Assembly: GCF_019207085.1 (NCBI RefSeq)
Contig: NZ_JAATOM010000009.1
Span: forward strand, 124,001-188,000
Length of the DNA stretch: 64,000 bases
Origin: Variovorax sp. dw_308
GTDB taxonomy: Bacteria > Pseudomonadota > Gammaproteobacteria > Burkholderiales > Burkholderiaceae_C
Direction of reading: 5' to 3'
This document shows, one piece after another, positions 16,866-25,323 of the stretch. The position numbers were made by a program, and so were the translations under genes. Within the stretch, counting starts at the first letter, position 1; each line of letters begins with the position of its first letter. Under the pieces are notes generated by a model. That model was not told the origin of the DNA and ran no database searches. It worked only from the letters and a program-made list of their open reading frames with translations.

Positions 16866-17324
16866 ATGAAAACTTTCCAGACCCTTCAAGATCTGGCCGC
16901 GTGCGTCGGCCAGGAAGTCGCAACCACCGACTGGATCACCATTACCCAGGAGCAGGTGAACCAGTTCGCCGAAGCCACCGGCGACCACCAGTGGATCCAC
17001 GTCGATGTCGAGCGCGCCAAGGCGGGCCCCTTCGGCGGACCGATCGCGCACGGTTTCCTGACGCTGGCTTTGATCCCCAAGATCTTCGCGGAGGGCGTCG
17101 ACGTGGTCGAGTCCCGCATGGGCGTCAACTACGGCCTCAATCGCGTCCGCTTCATGTCGCCGGTGCCGGTCGGTGGCCGCGTGCGTGGCCGCATGAAGCT
17201 GCTGTCGAGCGAGTCGATCGACGACAAGGGCAGTGTGCAGATGGTCTGGGAAGTCACCATCGAGCTCGAAGGCGCAAGCAAGCCGGCCTGCGTGGCCGAA
17301 TCGGTGGTGCGCCGCTTCCGCTGA
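16866..17324 (+). CDS. MaoC family dehydratase
   Basis: The product is 152 residues with a single hot-dog fold. It contains the R-specific enoyl-CoA hydratase signature QFAEATGDHQWIHVD around residues 37-51 (catalytic aspartate and histidine), then GPFGGPIAHGFLTLALIPK. Such enzymes hydrate 2-enoyl-CoA to the (R)-3-hydroxyacyl-CoA, linking fatty-acid oxidation to polyhydroxyalkanoate or other pathways. It is a single gene, 66 bases after the ParA gene and convergent with trmL. The exact substrate cannot be read from sequence. Confidence 0.9.
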   Translation: MKTFQTLQDLAACVGQEVATTDWITITQEQVNQFAEATGDHQWIHVDVERAKAGPFGGPIAHGFLTLALIPKIFAEGVDVVESRMGVNYGLNRVRFMSPVPVGGRVRGRMKLLSSESIDDKGSVQMVWEVTIELEGASKPACVAESVVRRFR

Positions 17325-17438
17325 TGCCATCCGCGCCGCCGGAGAGACCGTGAGGCTCCTCGACAGCGCATTCAGCCCCCTCGCCCGCGATTCGACAGCG
17401 CGGGCCTTGGATCGCCGTCAGAAGGCCATGCAGTTGCC

Positions 17439-17900
17439 TCAGGCGAAGGCGTTCTGCCGCCACGCCTCGAACACCGTCACCGCCACGGCGTTCGACAGGT
17501 TCAGGCTGCGCTGACCTTCGCGCATCGGAAGTCGCAGGCGCTGCGCCGGCGCAAAGCGCTCGCGCAACTCAGGCGCGAGGCCGCGCGTCTCCGCGCCGAA
17601 CACCAGCCAGTCGCCCGGCTTGAACGCGGTCTCGTGCACGAAGCGCGTGCCGCGCGTGGTCAGCGCGAACATGCGGTCGGCCGGCGGCTGCATATCGTCA
17701 AGCAGCGCCTGCCAGTTCGCATGGCGCCGCACCTCGGCGTACTCGTGATAGTCGAGCCCGGCGCGCTTCAACAGCTTGTCGTCCATCGAGAAACCCAGCG
17801 GTTCGACCAGGTGCAGCGTGCATCCGGTATTGGCTGCAAGGCGGATGACGTTTCCGGTGTTGGGCGGGATCTCGGGTTCGACCAGGACGATATGGAACAT
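17439..17900 (-). CDS. trmL: tRNA (cytidine(34)-2'-O)-methyltransferase
   Basis: This 153-residue SPOUT methyltransferase matches the size of TrmL. Motif 1 is LVEPEIPPNTGNVIRLAANT at the N terminus, motif 2 is LVFGAETRGLAPEL, and motif 3 is LRLPMREGQRSLNLSNAVAV, which together form the knotted S-adenosylmethionine site. It methylates the ribose at the wobble position of certain leucine tRNAs. It follows comF on the same strand after 26 bases, and the two may be co-transcribed. Confidence 0.95.
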   Translation of the reverse strand: MFHIVLVEPEIPPNTGNVIRLAANTGCTLHLVEPLGFSMDDKLLKRAGLDYHEYAEVRRHANWQALLDDMQPPADRMFALTTRGTRFVHETAFKPGDWLVFGAETRGLAPELRERFAPAQRLRLPMREGQRSLNLSNAVAVTVFEAWRQNAFA

Positions 17901-17926
17901 TGCGCGGCGAATGACAGGAAGGGCGG

Positions 17927-18643
17927 CTATTGTGGAGCGCCGGTGCGCGCGAGCACGATGGCGCCCACGTGCGACGCCCCGCCGGCGCGCAGTACCTGCG
18001 CCGCCGCGAACAACGAAGCACCACTGGTCATCACATCATCGACCAGGACGATGCGCTGCCCCCGCACCTCGTCCGCGCGCAAGGGCTCGATGGCGAAGGC
18101 GCCTTGCAGGTTGCGCAATCGCTCGGCCCGCAGCAGCCCGCTCTGCGCCGTGGTCGCGCGCGTGCGCAGCAGCAGCGTGGCATCGACCTTGCCCGGAGCG
18201 AGCCGACGCGCCAACTCCAGCGCCTGGTTGAAGCCGCGCTCGCGCAGCCGTTCCAGCGCCAGGGGCATCGGCAACACGAGATCGCATTCCTCCAGCGCCG
18301 GCTCGCCCCAGGGCGCACTGCGCATCAGCGTGGCCAGCGGCGCGGCCCAGCCCGCGTCGCCGTGGAACTTGAACTGCGCGATGTATTCGGGCCACGGCCA
18401 TTCGTAGGCGCAGGCCGCGATGCAGGCGTCCAGCGGTGGCGGATTTGCCACGCACTCGGCGCAACGCGTGATCCCCTGCGGCGTCGGTATCGCGCAAGTG
18501 GGGCAGCGTTCGACAGGAGCCGCCAGCCGGGCCACGCAGGCATCGCAGATCGGCCTGGTCGGCCAGGTACGGCACACCGCGCATTGGCTTGGCAAGGCGT
18601 CGAGCAGGGCGGTGAACGGGCGCAGGGCCGGGCGGAAGCGCAT
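17927..18643 (-). CDS. comF: ComF family phosphoribosyltransferase-like protein
   Basis: The 238-residue protein has an N-terminal zinc-ribbon with paired cysteines (CAVC, CDAC, CPTC, CAEC between residues about 20 and 65) and a C-terminal phosphoribosyltransferase domain. The PRPP-binding motif IVLVDDVMTSGAS lies near residues 197-209. LRERGFNQALELAR is also characteristic of ComF/GntX. Family members are needed for DNA uptake in competent bacteria, and GntX for utilisation of exogenous DNA. It is divergent from the methyltransferase gene, with only about 20 bases between the starts, so the two promoters must overlap or lie inside coding DNA. Confidence 0.93.
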   Translation of the reverse strand: MRFRPALRPFTALLDALPSQCAVCRTWPTRPICDACVARLAAPVERCPTCAIPTPQGITRCAECVANPPPLDACIAACAYEWPWPEYIAQFKFHGDAGWAAPLATLMRSAPWGEPALEECDLVLPMPLALERLRERGFNQALELARRLAPGKVDATLLLRTRATTAQSGLLRAERLRNLQGAFAIEPLRADEVRGQRIVLVDDVMTSGASLFAAAQVLRAGGASHVGAIVLARTGAPQ

Positions 18644-18664
18644 GCCTCAATATACTGGCCGCCC

Positions 18665-19582
18665 ATGGCTACCGACCCCGCCCAGCGCCCGCCCACCATC
18701 GATGCCGCGGCGGCCAGCCGCTGGTCCCGCCTCGCGCCCGCGCAAGGCTCCCCCTGGCTGCACGAGGAAATCGGCCGCCGCATGGAAGATCGCCTCCAGT
18801 GGATCACCGCCAAGCCCAAGACCTGGGCCGACTGGTCGCCGCTGCGTGGCGGCCTGGAGGCGCACGCGCTGGTCGCGCGCCGCTACGCCGCCGCCGCGCC
18901 CTACGTGATCGAGCCCGATGACGCGTTGGCCACGCGTACCGCTGGGCTCCTCAGCGCACCCTGGTGGAGCGCCAGGCGCTGGCAAGGCGCGCAGCCGCGC
19001 TTCGAAGCCCCGCCAGAGGACGGTGTCGACCTGCTGTGGGCCAACATGGCGCTGCACATGGCCGCCGACCCGGAGGCGCTCATCAAGCGCTGGCACCGCA
19101 CCGTCGCGACCGACGGCTTCCTGATGTTCTCCTGCCTCGGCCCCGACACGGTGCGCGAACTGCGTGCCCTCTACGCGCGCCTGGGCTGGCCGCCGGCCGG
19201 TCATGAATTCACCGACATGCACGATTGGGGCGACATGCTGGTGCACGCCGGGTTCGCGGAGCCGGTGATGGACATGGAACGCGTGACCCTCACCTGGGCT
19301 ACCCTCGAGGCGGCGCTGGCGGAGTTGCGCACCCTCGGTCGAAACCTGCATCCGGCTCGCTTCGGCGCGCTGCGTGGCCGCAAGTGGCGCGGGCAACTCG
19401 GCGCCGCGCTCGCCGCCACCGCCAGCAACGGCGGCCCCGACCAGGGTCGCATTGCACTGGGCTTCGAAATCATCTATGGCCACGCGTTCAAACCGGCGCC
19501 ACGTGTCGCGCTCGCGCCAGAAAGCGCCGTTTCGCTGCGCGAGATGCGCTCCATGCTGCAGCGAGGACGCCCCGGCGCATGA
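18665..19582 (+). CDS. BioC-like methyltransferase domain protein
   Basis: The product is 305 residues from the ATG at 18665. The second half is typical of BioC: VDLLWANMALHMAADPEALIKRWHRT, DGFLMFSCLGPDTVRELR, HEFTDMHDWGDMLVHAGFAEPVMDMERVTL and LRTLGRNLHPAR. BioC methylates malonyl-ACP to start biotin synthesis. The usual glycine-rich SAM-binding motif I is not evident in residues 40-110, where the sequence instead reads ALVARRYAAAAPYVIEPDDA. The SAM site is therefore degenerate, or the protein has another role. No bio genes lie nearby. I name the family but not the gene. Confidence 0.75.
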   Translation: MATDPAQRPPTIDAAAASRWSRLAPAQGSPWLHEEIGRRMEDRLQWITAKPKTWADWSPLRGGLEAHALVARRYAAAAPYVIEPDDALATRTAGLLSAPWWSARRWQGAQPRFEAPPEDGVDLLWANMALHMAADPEALIKRWHRTVATDGFLMFSCLGPDTVRELRALYARLGWPPAGHEFTDMHDWGDMLVHAGFAEPVMDMERVTLTWATLEAALAELRTLGRNLHPARFGALRGRKWRGQLGAALAATASNGGPDQGRIALGFEIIYGHAFKPAPRVALAPESAVSLREMRSMLQRGRPGA

Positions 19583-19603
19583 AGTTGGCCCGAAACCACC
19601 CGC

Positions 19604-19705
19604 TACAATCCGCCGTTGCGTGAACTCGTGGGTATGGTCCCGCGAACGCGGCTCGTCAAACACCCGTTTGGCGGCTGTCGACGCACCGATTTGCCGAACT
19701 CGCCC
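19604..19705 (+). promoter_or_regulatory. Candidate promoter and structured leader of the cytochrome oxidase operon
   Basis: A good -10 box, TACAAT (19604-19609), follows the BioC-like gene; no clear -35 is visible. Just downstream, CCGCG/CGCGG forms a hairpin with an AA loop (near 19640-19651), then GTCAAAC/GTTTGGC forms a second with an ACCC loop (near 19655-19672). This gives about 80 bases of structured RNA before the GTG used for the DUF2244 gene. Confidence 0.4.
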
Positions 19706-20182
19706 GTGTCGAATTCCGTGTTTCGTTTTGCCACTGTCTCAGGCCAGAGCATCCACTGGTTCCTGAAGCGCAATTGCTCGGTCACGCCGAGCCAGCTGGG
19801 CTGGCTCTACGCGTCGCTGTGCATCGTCTCGCTGGGCATCGGCACGGTGTTCTGGTGGCATGGGGCGCGGCTCGTGTTGCCGTTTGCCTGGCTGGAACTC
19901 ACCGCCGTCGGCGTCGCCTTCGTGCTGTATGCGCGGCATGCGACCGATGGCGAAAAGATCGCGCTGCAGGAAGGTCGCCTGGTGGTTGAACTGGAAAATG
20001 GCGGCCACTACGAGCGCACGGAATTTTTGCCGCACCAGGTGCGGGTCGAGCCCGAGGCCAGCGACCGTTCGCTGATCGAGGTCTCGGGGCAGGGTCGTTC
20101 GGTCAGGGTGGGGCGCTATGTGCGACCCGAGTTGCGTGCCGCGCTGGCGCGTGAGATTCGCATGGCACTGCGCGCGGCCTGA
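19706..20182 (+). CDS. DUF2244 domain-containing membrane protein
   Basis: The protein is about 158 residues from a GTG at 19706. It has FLKRNCSVTPSQLGWLYASLCIVS leading into two membrane helices (about residues 30-50 and 56-75), then a soluble domain with ERTEFLPHQVRVE and VGRYVRPELRAALAREIR. This is DUF2244, a small inner-membrane protein nearly always found immediately before coxB in betaproteobacteria and other groups. Its function is unknown, but a role in cytochrome oxidase assembly is suggested by the constant linkage. Upstream in-frame starts exist at 19616 (TTG) and 19634 (ATG). I prefer 19706 because the upstream stretch looks like structured RNA and lies before the conserved domain, but no ribosome-binding site decides it. 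Confidence 0.8.
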   Translation: MSNSVFRFATVSGQSIHWFLKRNCSVTPSQLGWLYASLCIVSLGIGTVFWWHGARLVLPFAWLELTAVGVAFVLYARHATDGEKIALQEGRLVVELENGGHYERTEFLPHQVRVEPEASDRSLIEVSGQGRSVRVGRYVRPELRAALAREIRMALRAA

Positions 20183-20243
20183 GTGGCGCGCGCAGGCGGG
20201 CACCGGGCCAATGGGTTAACTGGTAATTGAAGAAGTACACACG

Positions 20244-21422
20244 ATGAAGAGCAATTGGCGCAACAAGACCTGGCCGGCAACCCTGCTGCTGGCGGCCGGC
20301 GCGGTGATCAGTGGTGCTGCGAACGCAGTCGAAAGCCTGCCGGGCGGCCCCTTGGTACGCCAGTTGAATCTCCCCGTTGGCGTCACCAAGATCGCGCAGG
20401 AACAGCACTTCCTGCACAACGCGATGATGGTCCTGTGCACGGTGATCTTCGTTGCCGTGTTCTCGGTCATGTTCTATTCGATCTGGAAGCACCGCAAGTC
20501 GGTCGGCCACAAGGCGGCCAACTTCCATGAGTCGGTGGTCGTCGAAGTGATCTGGACCATCGTCCCCTTCGTCATCGTGATCCTCATGGCGCTGCCCGCC
20601 ACAAAGGTCCTGGTCGCGCAGAAGGACACCACCAACGCCGACCTCACCATCAAGGTCACCGGCTACCAGTGGAAGTGGGGCTACGACTACGTCAAGGGCG
20701 AAGGCGAAGGCCTGGCCTTCATCTCCACGCTCGACAGCAGCCAGCGCGCCATGTCCGATGCGGGCGCCCACGGCGAAATGCCCAAGGACTACCTGTTCAA
20801 GGTCGACTACCCGCTGGTCGTTCCCGTGGACAAGAAGATCCGCATCATCACCACCGCCAACGACGTGATCCATGCCTTCGCCGTGCCGCAGTTCGGCCTC
20901 AAGCAGGACGCGATCCCCGGCTTCGTGCGCGACACCTGGTTCCGCGCCGAGAAGGTCGGCGACTACTACGGCCAATGCCAGGAACTGTGCGGCAAGGAGC
21001 ACGCCTACATGCCGATCCACGTGAAGGTGATGGCAGCCGCCGACTACACCGCCTGGGTCGACGGCAAGAAGAAGGAAGCCGCGGCCAAGCTCGACGACCC
21101 GAACAAGGTCTGGGTGCTGCCCGACTTGATGGCGCGCGGCGAGAAGGTCTATGCCGGCAACTGCGCGGCCTGCCACCAGGCCAATGGCAAGGGCGCCGGC
21201 CCGATCAAGCCCCTCGATGCCAGCGAAAAGGTGCTCAACGCAGACGCCTCCGTGCAACTTCATGTCGTGCTGAATGGTCAGAACAACGGGGCCATGCCCG
21301 CCTGGAAGCAATTGAGCGACACCGACATTGCAGCGGTGGTGTCGTACACCAAGAACAGCTGGTCGAACAAGACGGGCCAATTGGTCCAGCCTTCCCAGGT
21401 GAAGGCCGAGCGCGCCAAGTAA
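20244..21422 (+). CDS. coxB: cytochrome c oxidase subunit II with fused cytochrome c domain (caa3 type)
   Basis: The 392-residue protein has a signal peptide (cleavage after about residue 30), two membrane helices (MMVLCTVIFVAVFSVMFYSIW and VVVEVIWTIVPFVIVILMAL) and a periplasmic cupredoxin domain. The CuA site is seen in GQCQELCGKEHAYM at about residues 244-257, and the upstream CuA histidine in DVIHAFAVPQF. The C-terminal ~90 residues form a mono-haem cytochrome c with CAACH near residue 307 and a methionine ligand in GAMPAWKQL. The fused cytochrome makes it a caa3-type subunit. It accepts electrons from cytochrome c and passes them to subunit I. It is the first structural subunit of the operon. 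Confidence 0.97.
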   Translation: MKSNWRNKTWPATLLLAAGAVISGAANAVESLPGGPLVRQLNLPVGVTKIAQEQHFLHNAMMVLCTVIFVAVFSVMFYSIWKHRKSVGHKAANFHESVVVEVIWTIVPFVIVILMALPATKVLVAQKDTTNADLTIKVTGYQWKWGYDYVKGEGEGLAFISTLDSSQRAMSDAGAHGEMPKDYLFKVDYPLVVPVDKKIRIITTANDVIHAFAVPQFGLKQDAIPGFVRDTWFRAEKVGDYYGQCQELCGKEHAYMPIHVKVMAAADYTAWVDGKKKEAAAKLDDPNKVWVLPDLMARGEKVYAGNCAACHQANGKGAGPIKPLDASEKVLNADASVQLHVVLNGQNNGAMPAWKQLSDTDIAAVVSYTKNSWSNKTGQLVQPSQVKAERAK

Positions 21423-21456
21423 GCGCGCCGAGACCCACGATTTCCAAGGAAGATTC

Positions 21457-23088
21457 ATGAGCGCAGTCCTCGACCCCCACGGCCACGCACACGGTCATGA
21501 CGACCATGGCCACGAACATCACGCGCCCACTGGTTGGCGCCGCTGGGTGTTCGCGACCAACCACAAGGACATCGGCACGCTGTACCTGTTGTTCTCGTTC
21601 ACCATGCTCATGGTGGGCGGCGTGCTGGCCCTGATGATCCGCGCCGAGCTGTTCCAGCCCGGCCTGCAGCTGGTCAACCCCGAGCTGTTCAATCAGTTCA
21701 CCACCATGCACGGCCTGATCATGGTGTTCGGCGCGATCATGCCGGCTTTCGTGGGCTTCGCGAACTGGATGATCCCGCTGCAGGTGGGCGCGTCCGACAT
21801 GGCCTTCGCGCGCATGAACAACTTCAGCTTCTGGCTGCTGATCCCGGCCGCCATCATGCTGGTCAGCTCGTTCTTCATGCCGGGCGGCGCACCCGCGGCC
21901 GGCTGGACGCTCTACGCGCCGCTGACGCTGCAAATGGGTCCGTCGATGGACGCCGGCATCTTCGCGATGCACATCATGGGCGCCTCGTCCATCATGGGCT
22001 CGATCAACATCATCGTGACCATCCTCAACATGCGCGCCCCGGGCATGACGCTGATGAAGATGCCGATGTTCTGCTGGACCTGGCTGATCACCGCCTACCT
22101 GCTGATCGCCGTGATGCCGGTGCTCGCCGGCGCCATCACCATGACGCTGACCGATCGCCACTTCGGCACCAGCTTCTTCAACCCCGCCGGCGGCGGCGAC
22201 CCGGTGATGTACCAGCACATCTTCTGGTTCTTCGGCCACCCCGAGGTCTACATCATGATCTTGCCGGCCTTCGGCATCATCAGCCAGATCGTGCCGGCCT
22301 TCGCCCGCAAGAAGCTCTTCGGCTACGCCTCGATGGTGTACGCCACCTCGTCGATCGCCATCCTGTCCTTCATCGTGTGGGCGCACCACATGTTCACGAC
22401 CGGCATGCCGCTCACCGGCCAGTTGTTCTTCATGTACGCGACCATGCTGATCGCGGTGCCGACGGCGGTGAAGGTCTTCAACTGGATCGCCACCATGTGG
22501 CAGGGCTCGATGACCTTCGAGACGCCGATGCTGTTCGCGGTGGGTTTCATCTTCGTGTTCACGATGGGCGGCTTCACCGGCCTGATCCTGGCCGTGGCGC
22601 CGATCGACACGCAGCTGCAAGACACGTATTACGTCGTGGCCCACTTCCACTATGTGCTGGTGGCCGGCTCGCTCTACGCGATGTTCGCGGGCTTCTACTA
22701 CTGGTCGCCCAAGTGGACCGGCGTGATGTACAACGAGACGCGCGGCAAGGTCCACTTCTGGTGGTCGCTGATCTCGTTCAACGTCACCTTCTTCCCGATG
22801 CACTTCCTGGGCCTTGCCGGCATGCCGCGTCGCTATGCCGACTACCCGATGCAGTTCGCCGACTTCAATGCGGTGGCGTCGATCGGCGCGCTGTTCTTCG
22901 GACTGGCGCAGGTGTATTTCTTCTTCTTCATCGCGCTGCCGACCATGCTCGGCAAGGGTGAAAAGGCTTCGCAGAAGCCGTGGGAAGCCGCCGAAGGCCT
23001 GGAGTGGGAAGTGCCGTCGCCGGCGCCGTTCCACACCTTCGAAACACCTCCGCGCCTCGACCCGACCGCCACCAAGGTGATCGGTTGA
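21457..23088 (+). CDS. ctaD: cytochrome c oxidase subunit I
   Basis: This 543-residue, 12-helix catalytic subunit binds haem a and the haem a3-CuB centre. Diagnostic motifs are TMHGLIMVFGAIMPAFVGFA (haem a histidine), WFFGHPEVYIMILP with the cross-linked histidine and tyrosine, VWAHHMFTTGMP (CuB histidines) and YYVVAHFHYVLVAGS (haem a3 and haem a histidines). The N terminus is unusually histidine-rich (HGHAHGHDDHGHEHH), possibly giving metal affinity for copper delivery. The gene is 34 bases after coxB, and GGAAG precedes the start. Confidence 0.98.
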   Translation: MSAVLDPHGHAHGHDDHGHEHHAPTGWRRWVFATNHKDIGTLYLLFSFTMLMVGGVLALMIRAELFQPGLQLVNPELFNQFTTMHGLIMVFGAIMPAFVGFANWMIPLQVGASDMAFARMNNFSFWLLIPAAIMLVSSFFMPGGAPAAGWTLYAPLTLQMGPSMDAGIFAMHIMGASSIMGSINIIVTILNMRAPGMTLMKMPMFCWTWLITAYLLIAVMPVLAGAITMTLTDRHFGTSFFNPAGGGDPVMYQHIFWFFGHPEVYIMILPAFGIISQIVPAFARKKLFGYASMVYATSSIAILSFIVWAHHMFTTGMPLTGQLFFMYATMLIAVPTAVKVFNWIATMWQGSMTFETPMLFAVGFIFVFTMGGFTGLILAVAPIDTQLQDTYYVVAHFHYVLVAGSLYAMFAGFYYWSPKWTGVMYNETRGKVHFWWSLISFNVTFFPMHFLGLAGMPRRYADYPMQFADFNAVASIGALFFGLAQVYFFFFIALPTMLGKGEKASQKPWEAAEGLEWEVPSPAPFHTFETPPRLDPTATKVIG

Positions 23089-23102
23089 ACGCCGCAAACG
23101 CG

Positions 23103-23213
23103 ATGACGCCGGAACAAAAGAAGAGCAACCGCCGCATGGGGCTGACGCTGGCCTCCATCGCCGTGCTGTTCTTCGTCGGATTCATTGTCCGCATGGTCTA
23201 TGTCGGTCACTAA
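23103..23213 (+). CDS. cytochrome oxidase small assembly protein
   Basis: This 36-residue protein (MTPEQKKSNRRMGLTLAS at the N terminus) has one membrane helix, ASIAVLFFVGFIVRMVYV, and a basic N-terminal segment. Small proteins of this pattern occur between coxA and ctaG in many betaproteobacteria and are annotated as cytochrome oxidase small assembly proteins. It lies 14 bases after ctaD. A TTG at 23085 overlapping the ctaD stop would add six residues and give translational coupling. The ATG lacks a clear ribosome-binding site, so the start is uncertain. Confidence 0.75.
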   Translation: MTPEQKKSNRRMGLTLASIAVLFFVGFIVRMVYVGH

Positions 23214-23231
23214 GGCCCGCGCACCCATTCC

Positions 23232-23858
23232 ATGAGCATCGCCCAACGCATTCGCCGCGCCAACTTCCAGATGGTCACCAAGCTGGCCGTCGTGGCCGCC
23301 GGCATGTTCGCGTTCGGCTATGCGCTGGTGCCGCTGTACCGCGAGATCTGCGAAGTGACCGGCATCAACATCCTGGCGCTGTCCGAACTGGAGGTGCCCG
23401 GCGGCGCCTCGGGCGGCAAGGACGTCAAGGTGCCGGCGAACACGCAGGTCGACATGAGCCGCACCATCACGGTCGAGTTCGACGCCAACGTGCACGGCGC
23501 GCTCTGGGACTTCAAGCCGGCGCAGAATTCGATCCAGGTGCATCCGGGCGAGTTGCACACCGTGATGTACCAGTTCCAGAACGTGCAGAACCGCCGCATG
23601 GCGGCGCAGGCCATTCCGAGCTATGCGCCGCAGCAGGCCGCGCCGTACTTCAACAAGCTCGAGTGCTTCTGCTTCAACCAATACACGCTGGACCCGGGTG
23701 AGAAGAAGGAATGGCCAGTCGCGTTCATCATCGACCCGAAGCTGTCGAAGGACGTCAAGACCATCACCTTGTCATACGCCTTCTTCGAGGTGGGCGGCAA
23801 GACACCGCCTGCCCCGACCGCGGCCGCACCCCAGTTGCAGGTGGAGCCGAAGTCATGA
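23232..23858 (+). CDS. ctaG: cytochrome c oxidase assembly protein CtaG (Cox11)
   Basis: This 208-residue Cox11 copper chaperone delivers copper to the CuB site of subunit I. It has one N-terminal membrane helix (VVAAGMFAFGYALVPLYREIC) and a periplasmic beta domain. The copper-binding motif is LECFCFNQYTLDPGEKKEWPV near residues 141-160, with the C-F-C pair, and VTGIN follows the membrane segment as in the family. The tail after residue 190 is alanine/proline-rich. Its stop overlaps the next gene by ATGA. Confidence 0.96.
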   Translation: MSIAQRIRRANFQMVTKLAVVAAGMFAFGYALVPLYREICEVTGINILALSELEVPGGASGGKDVKVPANTQVDMSRTITVEFDANVHGALWDFKPAQNSIQVHPGELHTVMYQFQNVQNRRMAAQAIPSYAPQQAAPYFNKLECFCFNQYTLDPGEKKEWPVAFIIDPKLSKDVKTITLSYAFFEVGGKTPPAPTAAAPQLQVEPKS

Positions 23859-24061
23859 ACCCCGGCGTGGAACGCAAGGGCTCGCTGCTGCGGGCCATCA
23901 AGGCCGTGGCCTGGGGCTTTTTCGGCGTGCGCAAGAACAGCGCGCACCAGGAAGACGTCGCCCGCCTCACGCCGCTGCACATCATCGCGGTCGGCTTCGG
24001 GGCGGTTGCCTTGTTCGTCGGCGCCCTGATCGTGCTGGTCAAGTTCGTGGTCGCGCCCTGA
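23855..24061 (+). CDS. DUF2970 domain-containing small membrane protein
   Basis: The 68-residue protein has the DUF2970 pattern: GSLLRAIKAVAWGFFGVRKNS, then DVARLTPLHIIAVGF and a C-terminal membrane helix (AVALFVGALIVLVKFVV). It is regularly encoded between ctaG and coxC in betaproteobacteria. Its job is unknown, and an accessory role in oxidase assembly is inferred from linkage. The ATG overlaps the ctaG stop, so translation is probably coupled. Confidence 0.88.
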   Translation: MNPGVERKGSLLRAIKAVAWGFFGVRKNSAHQEDVARLTPLHIIAVGFGAVALFVGALIVLVKFVVAP

Positions 24062-24106
24062 TCCCCGCAAAAGATTTGAATCGAGAGAAGAAAGCCAGGA
24101 CCTGAT

Positions 24107-24988
24107 ATGAGTTCACCCACCCACGGCGCCACGCCCTACTACTTCGTGCCCGGCCCATCGGCCTATCCGGTCATGGCCGCGACGGGGCTGCTCTTCGTGA
24201 TCCTGGGCGCGGCCCAGTGGATCAACGGCCATGAATGGGGCATGTATTCGCTGCTGGCAGGCATGCTGGTCTGGCTCGGCACGCTGTTCGTGTGGTTCCG
24301 TACCTCCATCCACGAAAGCGAAGGCGGGCAGTACGGCCACAAGGTCGACCTCTCCTTCCGCTGGAGCATGAGCTGGTTCATCTTCTCGGAGGTGATGTTC
24401 TTCGGCGCCTTCTTCACGGCGCTGTGGTGGACGCGCACGCACTCGCTGCCGGCGCTCGGCAGCCTCGACAACGCGTTGCTCTGGCCTGGCTTCAAGGCGG
24501 TGTGGCCGAGTGTCGCGGCAGGGGTGACGGGCTCGCCCGCCGGCATCGTGGAGCCGTTCCAGACCGTCGGCCCGTTCTGGCTGCCGACCATCAACACGGC
24601 GCTGCTGTTGAGCTCGGGCGTCACGTTGACAATCGCCCACCACGCGCTGCGCGCCAACCATCGCGCCCAATGCATCCGCTTCATGATCGTGACCGTGATC
24701 CTGGGCCTGCTGTTCCTGGGCGTGCAGGGCTATGAGTACCATCACCTCTACACCGAGTTGAACCTCAAGCTGAGTTCGGGCGCCTATGGCTCGACCTTCT
24801 TCATGCTCACCGGTTTTCACGGCTTCCATGTGTTCATCGGCATGCTGATGCTGCTGTTCATCACCATTCGCCTCATGAACGGCAACTTCACCCCCGACCG
24901 GCACTTCGGCTTCGAAGGCGCGGCCTGGTACTGGCACTTCGTGGACGTGGTCTGGCTGGGCCTCTACACGCTGGTGTACTGGCTTTGA
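24107..24988 (+). CDS. ctaE: cytochrome c oxidase subunit III
   Basis: This 293-residue, seven-helix subunit stabilises the oxidase core and its proton uptake. Family motifs include PYYFVPGPSAYPVMAA, HESEGGQYGHKVDLSFRW, MSWFIFSEVMFFGAFFTALW, SSGVTLTIAHHALRANHR and FMLTGFHGFHVFIGMLML, ending in AWYWHFVDVVWLGLYTLVYWL. Those are all helices expected for CoxC. A strong terminator follows at 25012-25033, closing the DUF2244-coxBA-ctaG-coxC transcription unit. Confidence 0.98.
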   Translation: MSSPTHGATPYYFVPGPSAYPVMAATGLLFVILGAAQWINGHEWGMYSLLAGMLVWLGTLFVWFRTSIHESEGGQYGHKVDLSFRWSMSWFIFSEVMFFGAFFTALWWTRTHSLPALGSLDNALLWPGFKAVWPSVAAGVTGSPAGIVEPFQTVGPFWLPTINTALLLSSGVTLTIAHHALRANHRAQCIRFMIVTVILGLLFLGVQGYEYHHLYTELNLKLSSGAYGSTFFMLTGFHGFHVFIGMLMLLFITIRLMNGNFTPDRHFGFEGAAWYWHFVDVVWLGLYTLVYWL

Positions 24989-25011
24989 TGGCATTGGCCG
25001 GCACCCTCAAG

Positions 25012-25033
25012 AAGCGCCGCGAGGCGCTTTTTT
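25012..25033 (+). terminator. Rho-independent terminator after subunit III
   Basis: AAGCGCC (25012-25018) pairs with GGCGCTT (25023-25029) around a GCGA tetraloop, followed by a run of T to 25033. Confidence 0.9.
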
Positions 25034-25065
25034 CATGGCTGGGCGGCGATGCGGCCCGCCCCGAC

Positions 25066-25287
25066 CTATCGGCTGACCGGAAGGCCCCCTGGCTGGATGT
25101 ATCCCAGTTTCCAGGCCAGCAGGATGCACAGGAACAAAATCACCGACAAGGCAATCCGAACGGTCAGAGCGCGCGCCATCCCACCCGACTTGGCGCGCCC
25201 GTCGCGCCCGTCCTTCAGCATGTAGTAGAGCGCAAATCCGAGACTCGCCAGGATGCCGACAAAGGCAAGGGCGACGACATATTTCAT
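25066..25287 (-). CDS. twin transmembrane (DUF2909-like) protein
   Basis: This 73-residue protein is encoded opposite to the oxidase genes. It has two membrane helices, YVVALAFVGILASLGFALYY and ALSVILFLCILLAWKLGYI, joined by a basic loop with MLKDGRDGRAKSGGMARALT. This is the twin-transmembrane DUF2909 pattern, which sits between coxC and surf1 in many betaproteobacteria. Function is unknown; the location suggests a role in oxidase biogenesis. A start at 25296 would add three residues. The gene is in head-to-head orientation with the SURF1 gene, about 36 bases apart. Confidence 0.85.
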   Translation of the reverse strand: MKYVVALAFVGILASLGFALYYMLKDGRDGRAKSGGMARALTVRIALSVILFLCILLAWKLGYIQPGGLPVSR

Positions 25288-25323
25288 GACTCTCATTATC
25301 GGCCGACCACGCCGCCCCGTCCC

